The notes under the pieces are model-generated. The model did no database searches and had not been told where the DNA came from. It saw only the letters and a program-made list of their open reading frames with translations. A program made the position numbers and the translations under genes. 64,000 nt of DNA, taken from assembly GCA_001263235.1 (NCBI GenBank), contig LGRD01000007.1, positions 78,626-142,625 of the forward strand, written 5' to 3'. The stretch's first letter is position 1; every line of letters begins with the position of its first letter. Source of the stretch: Methylibium sp. NZG (GTDB lineage Bacteria; Pseudomonadota; Gammaproteobacteria; Burkholderiales; Burkholderiaceae_C). This document shows, one piece after another, positions 1 through 10,587 of this stretch.

Positions 1-776
1 TCGACAACAAGCCCGGCAGCGGCGGCATGATCGGCGCCGACGCGGTGGCCAAGGCCGCGCCCGACGGCTACACGCTGCTGGCCATCACGATGACGCACGC
101 CGTCAACGCCACGCTGGCCAAGGGCAAGGCGCCGTACGACTTTCAGAAAGACCTGAAGCCGGTGGCACTGCTCGCCGGCAGCCCGATGCTGGTGGTGGTG
201 CCGGCGGCCAGCCCGATCAAGGACTTCAAGGAGTTGATGGCGGCGGCCAAGGCCCGGCCGCTCAACGCCGGCTCCAGCGGCAACGGCACGCCACCGCACC
301 TGACGCTGGCGCTGTTCAACGAGCTGACCAAGAGCAACGTGCAGCACGTGCCCTACAAAGGCGGCGCGCCGGCCATCACCGACCTGATCGGTGGCCAGCT
401 CGATGTGATCTTCTCCAACTTCCCCGAGTCGATTGCGCACGTCAAGTCGGGCAAGCTGCGCGCGCTGGCGATTGCGAGCAGCACGCGCCACCCGCTGGTG
501 CCCGAGGTGCCAACGATCACCGAGGCGGGCCTGCCCGGCCTGCTGGTCGAGAACTGGACTGCCGTGATGGTGCCCGCTGCCACGCCCGACGCCATCGTGC
601 AAAAGCTCGGCGCCGAGGTGCTGCAGATCGTGGCCAGCGCCGACGTGGAAGACAAGGCGCGCACGCAGGGCTTTCGCGTCGACGCGCGCGGGCCCGACAA
701 GTTCGGTCCGTTCGTGCGCGAAGAGGTCGAGCGCTGGGCGAAGCTGATCGCCGCGGCCCGGATCACGGCGGATTGA
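1..776 (+). CDS. Bug-family tripartite tricarboxylate transporter receptor (5' partial)
   Basis: The reading frame is open from the window edge (codons begin at base 3) and ends at TGA 774-776, so the N-terminus, including any signal peptide, is missing. The visible protein begins DNKPGSGGMIGAD, the conserved block that follows the first beta-alpha units in Bug periplasmic receptors. It continues with HVPYKGGAPAITDLIGGQLD and a late NWTAVMVPAATP segment, both typical of the family. These proteins bind small carboxylates or other anions in the periplasm, often for TctAB-type transporters but frequently as orphans. No membrane partner is visible. The next gene on the opposite strand is a LacI regulator, so the ligand cannot be inferred. 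Family assignment is firm; substrate unknown. Confidence 0.9.
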   Translation, partial: DNKPGSGGMIGADAVAKAAPDGYTLLAITMTHAVNATLAKGKAPYDFQKDLKPVALLAGSPMLVVVPAASPIKDFKELMAAAKARPLNAGSSGNGTPPHLTLALFNELTKSNVQHVPYKGGAPAITDLIGGQLDVIFSNFPESIAHVKSGKLRALAIASSTRHPLVPEVPTITEAGLPGLLVENWTAVMVPAATPDAIVQKLGAEVLQIVASADVEDKARTQGFRVDARGPDKFGPFVREEVERWAKLIAAARITAD

Positions 777-780
777 CAAC

Positions 781-870
781 GCGGCCGATCAACGCGGTCG
801 GGCCACGCGGCCGATCACCCAGCCGATCACCCCGGCCGATCAACGCGGCCGATCAACGCGGCCGATCACC
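781..870. repeat. Degenerate tandem repeat around CGGCCGATCAACG
   Basis: The short convergent gap between the Bug receptor and the lacI-type gene is almost entirely made of variants of GCGGCCGATCAACG and its shorter form CGGCCGATCACC, repeated about six times. The last unit supplies the stop codon (TCA at 866-868 on the plus strand) of the minus-strand regulator, so the repeat reaches into its 3' end. No terminator-like hairpin with a T-tract is visible. It is probably a slippage-generated array. Confidence 0.7.
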
Positions 871-1909
871 GCCGACGCATCGGCGCCCGGCCCGCTGCGG
901 GCCCGGTGGACTCGCGCACCACCAGAGACACGGCGATCTCGGTCGAGCGCGGCGCTGCCTCGCCGCGCAGTGCGGCGATCAGGCGCTCTGCGGCGGTGCG
1001 CCACATGGTCGGTGCGGGCACTTGCAGCGTGGTCAGCGCGGGCTGCAACTGGCTCGCCAGTTCGAGGTCGTCGAAGCCGACGATGGACAGCGCACCGGGC
1101 ACGTCCACCCCCAGCCGGCGCGCTTCCAGCAGCGCGCCGAAAGCCAGCACGTCGTTGCCGCACACGATGGCCGTGGGGGTGGGGTGCGCGGCCATCAGCT
1201 CGCGCAGGCCGTCGCGGGCCGCGGCGATGCCGTACTTGCGCTCGACCAGGCCCTGGGGCGAAAGCGCCAGCCCGGCCTCGTGCAACGCATGGCGCACGCC
1301 GTGTACGCGCGCGGCGGCGCGGTCGTTGTCGTGTGTGATGCCCGCCAACATCGCGATCTCGCGGTGCCCCAGGTCCAACAGGTAACGCACGGCCTGAGCC
1401 ATCGCGGCGGCGTTGTCGAAACCCACGCAGGTCATCGACGGGTCGGCAGGCAGCGTCATCACATGCACGCAGGGCAGGCCGCGCTGGCGCAAGAAGGCCA
1501 GCAGTTCGGGGCGCTGCCCGGCGCCGCACAGCACCAGCCCGTCGGCGCCACGGGCCACGAGGTTGATGGCCTGGCGCATCTCGGCGTCGGGGTCGTAGTC
1601 GCTGGTGGCGATCAACAGTTGCGCACCTTCTACCGACAACCGGCGCTGCAGCGCGTCGATGGCCTTGGCGAAGATGGCGTTGTCCACCGTGGGCAAGATC
1701 GCGCCGATGGTGCCGGTGCGGCCGAGCATCATCGCTCGCGCGCCGGCATGCGGCACATACCCCAGCCGGAGCACCGCGGCTTCGACGCGCTGCCGCAGCG
1801 CTTGGCGTACCACCTGAGGGCGGTTCAACACGCGCGAGACGGTGGCGGTGGACACGCCGGCCGCTGCGGCCACCGCTTCAATGGTGGGGAGTGGGGAGCT
1901 GCTGCCCAT
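866..1909 (-). CDS. LacI/GalR-family transcriptional regulator
   Basis: A 347-residue repressor-type protein. Residues about 9-30 carry the LacI helix-turn-helix with hinge helix (TIEAVAAAAGVSTATVSRVL), followed by a periplasmic-binding-protein-like effector domain (GTIGAILPTVDNAIFAKAID, later GALSIVGFDDLELASQLQPA). The length is normal for the family. The gene is divergent from the ABC transporter/dehydrogenase operon starting at 2119, and a canonical LacI-family palindrome (2054-2067) lies between them. The simplest reading is that it represses that operon until a sulfonate-derived inducer binds. The effector is inferred only from the neighbouring genes. The start was chosen because the HTH normally begins within the first ten residues. 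Confidence 0.93.
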   Translation of the reverse strand: MGSSSPLPTIEAVAAAAGVSTATVSRVLNRPQVVRQALRQRVEAAVLRLGYVPHAGARAMMLGRTGTIGAILPTVDNAIFAKAIDALQRRLSVEGAQLLIATSDYDPDAEMRQAINLVARGADGLVLCGAGQRPELLAFLRQRGLPCVHVMTLPADPSMTCVGFDNAAAMAQAVRYLLDLGHREIAMLAGITHDNDRAAARVHGVRHALHEAGLALSPQGLVERKYGIAAARDGLRELMAAHPTPTAIVCGNDVLAFGALLEARRLGVDVPGALSIVGFDDLELASQLQPALTTLQVPAPTMWRTAAERLIAALRGEAAPRSTEIAVSLVVRESTGPAAGRAPMRRR

Positions 1910-2025
1910 GGCGGGAATGTACGCGCTTGCAAGATCACGTGCCGCCGCAGGCCAAGGTACGCCATCCCACCGTCGTCCCGCAGAAACCCAAGGGAAAGTA
2001 CGAGTCGGTGGGAGTTCAAGTGACC

Positions 2026-2054
2026 TTGACCAGGTGACTTGCGAACGCGATACT
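2026..2054 (+). promoter_or_regulatory. Predicted sigma70 promoter of the ABC/hpsN-like operon
   Basis: A -35 match TTGACC (2026-2031) and a -10 match GATACT (2049-2054) are separated by exactly 17 bp. The transcript would start about 55 bp before the first permease ATG at 2119. The LacI-type palindrome begins at the last base of the -10 hexamer, a classical repressor position. Confidence 0.6.
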
Positions 2055-2067
2055 GAAAGCGCTTACA
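2054..2067. promoter_or_regulatory. LacI-family operator palindrome
   Basis: TGAAAGCGCTTACA is a near-perfect 14-bp inverted repeat with the central CG that LacI/GalR proteins recognise (consensus TGnAAnCGnTTnCA). It overlaps the predicted start region of the downstream operon and sits 145 bp from the start of the divergent lacI-type gene. Binding by that regulator is an inference from position and symmetry. Confidence 0.65.
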
Positions 2068-2118
2068 ACAGCTTGATCCGCACCGTTGCCGGCTTCTCGA
2101 AGCGGCACCGCCTTCTCC

Positions 2119-2910
2119 ATGAACACACCTGCGGCCACGCCGCGCCTCTGGCTGACTCTGGGCTACGTGCTGGCCGTGCTGGCTGGCGTGGTGCTGGTTT
2201 GGCATGGGCTCACAGCGGGCTCCGGCATCATCGCGCCCACCACCTTCCCCACGCCACTCGAGGTCGGCGGCGCGCTGCAGCAGATCGGTGTCGAGGGCTA
2301 CAGCAACGGCCGCTGGCACGAGCACGTTCTGCGCAGCGTGCTGCTGGTGACGATGGGTTTTGTGGTGGCCTCCAGCATCGGCGTGGTGCTCGGCCTGGCG
2401 ATGGGCGCCAGCCGCACGGTCGAGGCCATCGCCAACCCGGTCTTCCTGCTGCTTCGGCCGATCCCGCCGCTGGCGTGGATCCCACTGGCCATCGTGTGGC
2501 TCGGGCTGGGTGACGCCGCCAAGATCATGGTGATCTTCTTCGCCGCGTTCGTGCCGTCGGTCATCAACAGCTTCACCGGCGTGCGCCAGATCGACAAACC
2601 CATTTTCGAGGCCAGCGCGATGCTCGGCGTGGGCGGCTGGCGTTACTGGCGTGAGGTGCTGATCCCTGGCGCGCTGCCCAGCATCTTCACCGGCCTGCGC
2701 CTGTCGCTGCAGGCCTCGTGGACGACGTTGGTGGCGGCCGAACTGGTGGGCGCGGTGGCCGGGCTGGGGCAAATCCTCAACCAGGCCGCGCAAGACATCT
2801 ACCCGGCGATGATCGTCGTCGGCATGGCCAGCGTGGCGCTGTGCGGCTGGTTGATGACGCAGGGCTTAAGCTGGCTCGAGCGGCGCGTCATGCCCTGGAA
2901 GGCGCTCTGA
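2119..2910 (+). CDS. ABC transporter permease, TauC/SsuC type (first of two)
   Basis: A 263-residue inner-membrane permease. It has about six hydrophobic segments and the binding-protein-dependent EAA loop (EASAMLGVGGWRYWREVLIP), the site contacted by the ATPase. The LRPIPPLAWIPLAIVWLGLG segment is characteristic of nitrate/sulfonate/taurine permeases. The ATG at 2119 is preferred over an upstream in-frame ATG at 2086 because it gives the usual short cytoplasmic N-terminus; neither has a strong ribosome site. The stop overlaps the start of the second permease (TGATG at 2908-2912), indicating translational coupling. The pathway with two different permeases implies a heterodimeric channel. Confidence 0.9.
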   Translation: MNTPAATPRLWLTLGYVLAVLAGVVLVWHGLTAGSGIIAPTTFPTPLEVGGALQQIGVEGYSNGRWHEHVLRSVLLVTMGFVVASSIGVVLGLAMGASRTVEAIANPVFLLLRPIPPLAWIPLAIVWLGLGDAAKIMVIFFAAFVPSVINSFTGVRQIDKPIFEASAMLGVGGWRYWREVLIPGALPSIFTGLRLSLQASWTTLVAAELVGAVAGLGQILNQAAQDIYPAMIVVGMASVALCGWLMTQGLSWLERRVMPWKAL

Positions 2911-3692
2911 TGTTGCAGCCTCGGCTCGACGCCGGCCGCTACTGGGCGCTGACCGCGGTGGGCGCCGTCGGCTTCTTGGCGCTGTGGAGTGCGGCGGCCA
3001 TGTCGGGCATCACCTCGCGCGAATTCCTGCCGACACCGTGGGACGTGGTGGCGCGTTTTGCACGCCTCGTCGTCGAGCCGTTCGCCGGCTTCACGCTGTT
3101 CGAGCACCTGCTGTCGAGCTTCAAGCGCTTCGGCATGGGCTTCGTGCTGGCGGTGCTGGTGGGCATTCCGCTCGGGCTGTTGATGGCGTGGTTTCGCTGG
3201 GTCGATCGCATCGTCGCGCCGTGCTTCGAAGCGGTGCGCTTCATTGCGCCGATTGCGTGGGTGCCGTTTGCCGCGCTGTGGTTCGGCACCGGCATCGGCG
3301 GGCCGGTGCTGATCATCTTCATGGGCGCGTTTCCGCCGGTGCTCATCAACACCTACCGCGGCGCCAAGCAGGTGGACCGCAAGTACATCGAGGCGGCGCA
3401 GATGCTGGGCGCCAGCAGCCTGCGCTCGATGACGCAGGTGCTGCTGCCGGCGGCGGTGCCCTCCATCGTGGCGGGGCTGCGCATCTCGGCCGGGTTGGGC
3501 TGGCAGTCGCTGGTGGGGGCAGAGTTGATCGTGGCCTCCAGCGGCGTCGGCTACCTGATGGTCAAGGGCCAGGCGGCGGTGTCCACCGCCACGGTGATGA
3601 GCGGCATGCTCGCCATCGGCGTGGTCGGCATCCTGATCGACGTGGCGCTGCGCCGCGTGCAGCAGGTGATCGAAACGCGCCGCGGCGTGTGA
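2910..3692 (+). CDS. ABC transporter permease, TauC/SsuC type (second of two)
   Basis: A 260-residue paralogue of the preceding permease. It has the same architecture, EFLPTPWDVV near the N-terminus, FIAPIAWVPFAALWFGTGIG in the middle, and an EAA loop reading EAAQMLGASSLRSMTQVLLP. The start overlaps the stop of the first permease by one base. Most Tau/Ssu systems encode a single permease that homodimerises, so a pair is less common and suggests a heterodimer. It should work with the ATPase at 3715 and the receptor at 4646. Confidence 0.9.
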   Translation: MLQPRLDAGRYWALTAVGAVGFLALWSAAAMSGITSREFLPTPWDVVARFARLVVEPFAGFTLFEHLLSSFKRFGMGFVLAVLVGIPLGLLMAWFRWVDRIVAPCFEAVRFIAPIAWVPFAALWFGTGIGGPVLIIFMGAFPPVLINTYRGAKQVDRKYIEAAQMLGASSLRSMTQVLLPAAVPSIVAGLRISAGLGWQSLVGAELIVASSGVGYLMVKGQAAVSTATVMSGMLAIGVVGILIDVALRRVQQVIETRRGV

Positions 3693-3714
3693 CGCAAAAA
3701 ACTGGAGGAGCGGC

Positions 3715-4512
3715 GTGGCCATCATCAACTTCAACAGCGTGCAGCGGGTGTTCCACCAGAACGGCAAGGAATTCGTCGCGCTGAAGGACGTGAACCTGGA
3801 GGTGCAGGACCGCGAGTTCGTGGCCATCGTCGGCCCCTCGGGCTGCGGCAAGACGACCTGCATGCGCATGGCCGCTGGCCTGGAACACCCCACCGGCGGC
3901 ACGGTGAGCGTCGACCGCGAGGTGGTGCGCCACCCCGGCCCCGACCGTGCGGTGGTGTTCCAGGCCTTCGCGCTGTTCCCGTGGAAGACAGTGTGGGACA
4001 ACGTCGAGTTCGGCCTCATCTCGCTCGGCATCGATGCAGCCGAACGCAAGCGCCGCATCGAGCACTACATCGGGCTGATGGGGTTGGGCGGTTATGAGCA
4101 GGCTTACCCGCATCAACTGTCGGGCGGCATGCAGCAACGCGTGGCCATCGCTCGCGCCTATGTGCTCGACCCCAAGGTGCTGTTGATGGACGAGCCCTTC
4201 GGCGCGCTCGACGCGCAAACGCGCGTGGTGATGCAAGAGGAACTGGTGCGTCTGGCGCGCCAGCACCCGCGCACGGTGCTGTTCATCACCCACGCCGTCG
4301 AAGAGGCGGTGTACCTGGCCGACCGCATCGTCGTCATGTCGCGCCGGCCCGGCACCATTCGCCAGATCATCGACGTGAAGACGATCCGCGAAGCCGAGAA
4401 CTGGGACCGGCACCCGCGCATCGAGGACGTGATGGACCTGCCCTCGTTCATGCACCTGCGCACGCAGGTGTGGAAGCTGCTGCGCGACCAGCAGAGCGGC
4501 GAATTGCATTGA
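3715..4512 (+). CDS. ABC transporter ATP-binding protein, NitT/TauT/SsuB type
   Basis: A 265-residue nucleotide-binding subunit. Walker A is GPSGCGKT, the Q-loop lies in FQAFALFPWKTV, the signature is [14 protein letters not shown], Walker B is VLLMDEPFGALDA, and the switch His is in FITHAVEEAV. The C-terminal tail (MSRRPGTIRQIIDV) is typical of the taurine/nitrate branch. The start is GTG at 3715, supported by GGAGGAG at 3703-3709. It lies 22 bp after the second permease and powers that pair. Confidence 0.95.
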   Translation: MAIINFNSVQRVFHQNGKEFVALKDVNLEVQDREFVAIVGPSGCGKTTCMRMAAGLEHPTGGTVSVDREVVRHPGPDRAVVFQAFALFPWKTVWDNVEFGLISLGIDAAERKRRIEHYIGLMGLGGYEQAYPHQLSGGMQQRVAIARAYVLDPKVLLMDEPFGALDAQTRVVMQEELVRLARQHPRTVLFITHAVEEAVYLADRIVVMSRRPGTIRQIIDVKTIREAENWDRHPRIEDVMDLPSFMHLRTQVWKLLRDQQSGELH

Positions 4513-4645
4513 CGCGCGGGGCCGCCAGCCCGAAACCGCAACTCAACACACCACCGACCTCGACCGTCCCGATCATTCCGACCCCACGATCCACCCGCTC
4601 ACCCCGAGACGCTTCACCCCGACACGCATTCCAAGGAGACTCCGC

Positions 4646-7041
<2,396 letters not shown>

Positions 7042-7087
7042 ACGGCGCTGCCCTGGCGGGCCCGGGCAAGCGACGCACGGTGTGCCG

Positions 7088-7858
7088 ATGAATCGGCTGG
7101 CGGCGCTGTTCGACCTGAGCGGCAAGCGCGCGCTGGTGACCGGTGGCAACTCCGGCATCGGCGAGGCGATGGCGCAGGCGCTGGGCGCTGCCGGTGCGCA
7201 AGTGCTGCTGGTGGCGCGCCGTGCCGCCGAACTGGAGGCGGCGGCAAGCCGGCTGCAGCGCGACGGCGTGGCTGCAAGCTGGCTCGCCGCCGACCTGACG
7301 CAAGTCGATGCGATTCGCGCCCTCGCGCAAGACGCCGAGGCGCGGCTGGGCGGGGTCGACATCGTGATCCATGCGGCCGGCGTCAACCTGCGCCAGCCAT
7401 TTGCCGAGGTCACGCCCGAGGCGTGGGCCACACAGTTGGCGCTGCACCTGACGGCGCCGTTCTTCCTGACCCAGGCGCTGGCGCCGGGCATGAAGCAACG
7501 CCGCTGGGGCCGCGTCATCACCATCGCGTCGCTGCAAAGCCAGCGTGCGTTTGCCAACAGCGCGCCGTACGGCGCCGGCAAGGGCGGCGTGGTGCAACTC
7601 ACGCGCGCGATCGCGCAAGCGTGGTCGCCGCACGGCATCACCTGCAACGCGATCGGGCCGGGCTTCTTTCCCACCGCGCTCACCGCAGCGGTGTTCGACG
7701 ACCCTGCGCTGGCCCAGCGGCACGCCGCACAAACCTGCATCGGGCGCAACGGCGCGCTCGATGATCTGCATGGCGCGACGGTCTTTCTGGCCAGCGACGC
7801 CAGCGCCTACATCACCGGCCAGACGCTCATGGTCGATGGTGGCTACACCGCGAAGTGA
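7088..7858 (+). CDS. Short-chain dehydrogenase/reductase, possible DHPS 2-dehydrogenase
   Basis: A 256-residue classical SDR: cofactor motif TGGNSGIG near residue 17, NAG-equivalent HAAGVN, catalytic Ser in IASLQSQ, and active-site YGAGK. The C-terminal [17 protein letters not shown] is typical. An in-frame GTG at 7082 is an alternative start only two codons upstream. In the described DHPS pathway two dehydrogenases, HpsO and HpsP, interconvert DHPS enantiomers through the 2-keto compound so that HpsN can act on the R form. One SDR and one zinc ADH beside HpsN fit that pair. The letter assignment (O or P) cannot be made from sequence alone, and the role is inferred from context. Confidence 0.8.
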   Translation: MNRLAALFDLSGKRALVTGGNSGIGEAMAQALGAAGAQVLLVARRAAELEAAASRLQRDGVAASWLAADLTQVDAIRALAQDAEARLGGVDIVIHAAGVNLRQPFAEVTPEAWATQLALHLTAPFFLTQALAPGMKQRRWGRVITIASLQSQRAFANSAPYGAGKGGVVQLTRAIAQAWSPHGITCNAIGPGFFPTALTAAVFDDPALAQRHAAQTCIGRNGALDDLHGATVFLASDASAYITGQTLMVDGGYTAK

Positions 7859-7899
7859 CCGCCGCTCGACGGCTTCGCGCCCACCCTGGAGACCAGTCG

Positions 7900-8904
7900 A
7901 TGAAAGCGCTCGTCTACACGCAACCCGGTGAGATGCAATTTCTCGACCGGCCGATGCCCGAGGCCGCGCCGGGCGAGGTGGTGCTCAAGATCGAGGCCGT
8001 GGGCATCTGCGGCTCGGACATGCATGCCTGGCACGGTCACGACCCACGCCGCCGGCCCGGCCTGGTGCTGGGCCACGAGTTCGTCGGCAGCATCGTGGCG
8101 AGCGGAGCACCGGCGTTCGCGCTGGGCACGCGCTGGACCGGCAACCCGTTGATCGTCTGCGGGCACTGCGAATACTGCGTGCAGGGCCGAAACAACCTGT
8201 GCGCTAATCGAACCATGGTCGGCATGACGCGCCCTGGCGCCTACGCCGAGTTCATGAGCATCCCCGCGGCGTCGCTGATCGCGATGCCGCAGGGCCTGGA
8301 TGCGCGTGCCGCTGCCTTGACCGAGCCGGCCGCCACCGCCTGGCATGCGCTGAATCTGACCCTGCGCGCGCTGGTGCGGCCGCTGCACGAGTGCCGCGTG
8401 CTCGTCATCGGCGGCGGTGCGATCGGCATGCTCAGCGCGCTGCTGCTGCGCCACCTCGGCAGCGCGGACCGCTTGACGCTGGCCGAACTCAACCCGCTGC
8501 GCCGCGAGGCGGTGGCGCGGCACGCCGGGTGTGCCACCGTCGACCCGCGCGCCACGCCGCTGGCCGAGTCGTCCTTCGATGTCGTGATCGACGCCGTCGG
8601 TGCCAAGGCCACGCGCACACAGGCCTTGGTGGCCATCAAGCCCGGAGGCGTGGTCATGCACGTGGGCCTGCAGGACTGGGCCAGCGAGATCGACATGCGC
8701 AAGCTGACGCTGGCCGAGGTCACGCTGCTGGGCACCTACACCTACACCACGGCCGACCTGCGGGCGACGGTCGATGCGCTGGCGCGAGGCGCCTTCGGCG
8801 ACTTGTTGTGGGTCGAGGAGCGGGCGCTGGTCGACGGCCAGCAGGCTTTCGTCGATCTCGACCAAGGCCGCTGCGCTTCGGCCAAGGTGCTGCTGCGGCC
8901 CTGA
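7900..8904 (+). CDS. Zinc-dependent medium-chain alcohol dehydrogenase, possible DHPS 2-dehydrogenase
   Basis: A 334-residue MDR enzyme. Catalytic zinc ligands are in GICGSD and LGHEFVG, the structural zinc cysteines in CGHCEYCVQGRNNLC, and the Rossmann glycines in VIGGGAIGML. The ATG at 7900 (after CTGGAGACC) is chosen over an upstream in-frame GTG at 7855, because the family starts MKALVY and the upstream codons overlap the SDR. As third enzyme after the HpsN-like and SDR genes, it completes an HpsNOP-like set. It is the last gene of the operon, and a nested inverted-repeat element begins at its stop codon. Confidence 0.85.
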   Translation: MKALVYTQPGEMQFLDRPMPEAAPGEVVLKIEAVGICGSDMHAWHGHDPRRRPGLVLGHEFVGSIVASGAPAFALGTRWTGNPLIVCGHCEYCVQGRNNLCANRTMVGMTRPGAYAEFMSIPAASLIAMPQGLDARAAALTEPAATAWHALNLTLRALVRPLHECRVLVIGGGAIGMLSALLLRHLGSADRLTLAELNPLRREAVARHAGCATVDPRATPLAESSFDVVIDAVGAKATRTQALVAIKPGGVVMHVGLQDWASEIDMRKLTLAEVTLLGTYTYTTADLRATVDALARGAFGDLLWVEERALVDGQQAFVDLDQGRCASAKVLLRP

Positions 8905-8960
8905 GAGCGTGAGAGTCTTTCGTTCATGCCCGCTCATCACACCAAAAGGAGCCTGCTCGT

Positions 8961-9007
8961 CGTTGCAAATGCTCGCCATAGCCCGGGCTATGGCTGTGCT
9001 TTGCGCC
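8961..9007 (-). repeat. REP-like palindrome, copy A
   Basis: A 47-bp element in minus orientation with central palindrome GCCATAGCCCGGGCTATGGC (8975-8994), flanked by GTTGCAAATGCTC and TGTGCTTTGCGCC. The same design recurs at 9065-9111 and 42091-42137. Consensus in the plus sense: GGCGCAAA, CAGCCATAGC, short loop, GCTATGGCGAG, ATTTGCAACG. Confidence 0.8.
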
Positions 9008-9010
9008 TAG

Positions 9011-9274
9011 GGCCTGTTCACACTACGGGGAGGCGCGCGTGACTCATCAAACGGGCGCCGGCAAGGCGCAAACCGCAGCCATAGCGGCTGCTATGGCGAG
9101 GATTTGCAACGCGGCCGGCGCCCGTTTGCTGAGATCACCCTGCGGGCCGGGGTGGCTCAAGGCGCTGGGCCGCGTTGCGCCGCTTGCCCGGGCGCCCAGC
9201 CCGGGCTGCGCGACGCGCCTTGCCCAGCGCCTTGGGCCATCCCGGCGCGTGCCTCCCCGTAGTGTGAGCAGGCC
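9011..9274. mobile_element. MITE-like element flanked by CTAG duplications
   Basis: A 264-bp segment bounded by 24-bp terminal inverted repeats, 9011-9034 and 9251-9274, which differ at one base. Both ends abut CTAG (9007-9010 and 9275-9278), which looks like a 4-bp target-site duplication. IS5-type elements are known to duplicate YTAR targets, so mobilisation by an IS5-family transposase is plausible. There is no transposase inside; the small open frame at 9039-9278 merely reads through the repeat. It contains REP-like copy B. Confidence 0.7.
9065..9111 (+). repeat. REP-like palindrome, copy B
   Basis: A 47-bp element in plus orientation: GGCGCAAACCGCAGCCATAG, loop CGGCT, then GCTATGGCGAGG and ATTTGCAACG. 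The stem CAGCCATAGC/GCTATGGCG matches copies A and C almost base for base; only the loop varies. It lies inside the MITE-like element. Confidence 0.8.
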
Positions 9275-9559
9275 CTAGATCAGGCGCCTTTTGGCGCGCT
9301 GCTCGGGCACGCCCGAAAAACTCTCACGCTCTGAGTGCGTGGTCCGGTGATTTCGGCCGCGATGCCCGTGCGAAAGCGCCAGCGTCTCTGATTCAAACCC
9401 GCCACCGCCGCCCACTTTCGAGCGTGCGCCGAGCGGCAGGAAGAGACTGCGCATTCAAAGTGCCGGTATGCGAAAAATGAAAAATAGGCACCAATAAATC
9501 GATTGGAAAGATGTTGCCAGTGGAAACTAGCATGCCGAGGCAACCACTTGGAGACTTGT

Positions 9560-10567
9560 TTGGACCTCGCCCGCTTCCCACGCATCCGACTCGGTCATTT
9601 CCCAACCCCACTCGAGCCCATGGACAACCTGACGCGGCTGCTTGGTGGGCCACGTTTGTGGATCAAGCGCGATGACTGCACCGGCCTCTCGAGTGGCGGC
9701 AACAAGACGCGCAAACTGGAATTCTTGATGGCCGAAGCGCTTGCGCAAAAGGCTGACGTCGTGATCACGCAGGGGGCAACACAGTCGAATCACGCCCGCC
9801 AGACGGTTGCCGCCGCCGCCAAGCTGGGCATGCGGTGTCACATCTTGCTGGAAGATCGAACGGGCAACACGCAGTTCAACTACACAGAAAATGGCAACGT
9901 GCTGCTTGATCGGCTGCATGGGGCCACGGTCGAGCGCCGCGCCGGCGGCAGTGACATGCAAGCCGAGATGGAGTCCGTGGCCAAGCAGCTGGAGCGCGCT
10001 GGCCATCGGCCCTACGTGATTCCCGGCGGCGGCTCGAATCCGGTCGGCGCACTGGGTTACGTCAATGCGGCGCTTGAGTTGGTGAGCCAGTCGGTGGAGA
10101 TGGGCCTGCGCGTAGACCACTTGGTACACGCCACCGGGAGCGCAGGCACCCAAGCCGGTTTGGTGGTCGGTCTTCGAGCCATGCACAGCGCGATTCAACT
10201 GCTTGGAATTGGCGTGCGTGCGCCAAGAGAAAAGCAAGAAAGCATGATCTACGACTTGGCCTGCCGCACTTGGGGCCACATGGGACTGGCTGGTGAGCTG
10301 CGTCGCGCATCGGTGCAAGCCAACTGCGACTACGTGGGCGGCGGCTACGGCGTTCCGACGCCGGGCATGGTCGAAGCAGTCACGTTGTTGGCCCAGACCG
10401 AGGGCCTCTTGCTTGACCCGGTTTATTCGGGCAAGGGAATGGCCGGCTTGATCGATCTGGTTCGCAAGGGCCACTTTGCAAAAGACCAGAATGTCGTCTT
10501 TCTGCATACGGGCGGGTCCGTTGCGCTGTTCGGCTATCCCGACGCTTTTGGCCTGACGACATCTTGA
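9560..10567 (+). CDS. cuyA: PLP-dependent L-cysteate sulfo-lyase (CuyA-like)
   Basis: A 335-residue enzyme of the ACC deaminase/D-cysteine desulfhydrase fold. CuyA cleaves L-cysteate to pyruvate, sulfite and ammonium. The cofactor lysine should be in [11 protein letters not shown] (about residue 49). [19 protein letters not shown] and [19 protein letters not shown] match the CuyA pattern as I recall it, including the ARFPR...FPTPLE start. The start is assigned to TTG 9560, six bases after GGAG (9550-9553). This reproduces the family N-terminus, whereas an ATG at 9503 adds 19 unsupported residues. It precedes a taurine-type importer that could deliver cysteate. The G+C content is lower than in the previous operon. 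D-cysteine desulfhydrase is the main alternative. Confidence 0.8.
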   Translation: MDLARFPRIRLGHFPTPLEPMDNLTRLLGGPRLWIKRDDCTGLSSGGNKTRKLEFLMAEALAQKADVVITQGATQSNHARQTVAAAAKLGMRCHILLEDRTGNTQFNYTENGNVLLDRLHGATVERRAGGSDMQAEMESVAKQLERAGHRPYVIPGGGSNPVGALGYVNAALELVSQSVEMGLRVDHLVHATGSAGTQAGLVVGLRAMHSAIQLLGIGVRAPREKQESMIYDLACRTWGHMGLAGELRRASVQANCDYVGGGYGVPTPGMVEAVTLLAQTEGLLLDPVYSGKGMAGLIDLVRKGHFAKDQNVVFLHTGGSVALFGYPDAFGLTTS

Positions 10568-10587
10568 ATTCAAGGGGGAAATCAACC

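Larger units (their letters stand above)
8901..9335. repeat. Outer inverted repeat of a nested repeat element
   Basis: Two 57-bp arms, 8901-8957 and 9279-9335, are imperfect inverted copies of each other. The shared core is GAGAGCGTGAGAGT, followed by TTTCG, TGCCCG, CCAAAAGG and GCCTG blocks. The left arm starts at the stop codon of the zinc ADH. Between the arms lie a REP-like palindrome (8961-9007) and a complete smaller element (9011-9274). No transposase-like ORF exists inside, so this is a non-autonomous structure. The remainder of the gene-free stretch, 9336-9559, holds only AT-richer upstream sequence of the cuyA-like gene. Confidence 0.75.

Noticed and set aside
9039..9278. A 79-codon open frame in the repeat region
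   Set aside because: It reads through the MITE-like element from arm to arm and has no ribosome site or domain.
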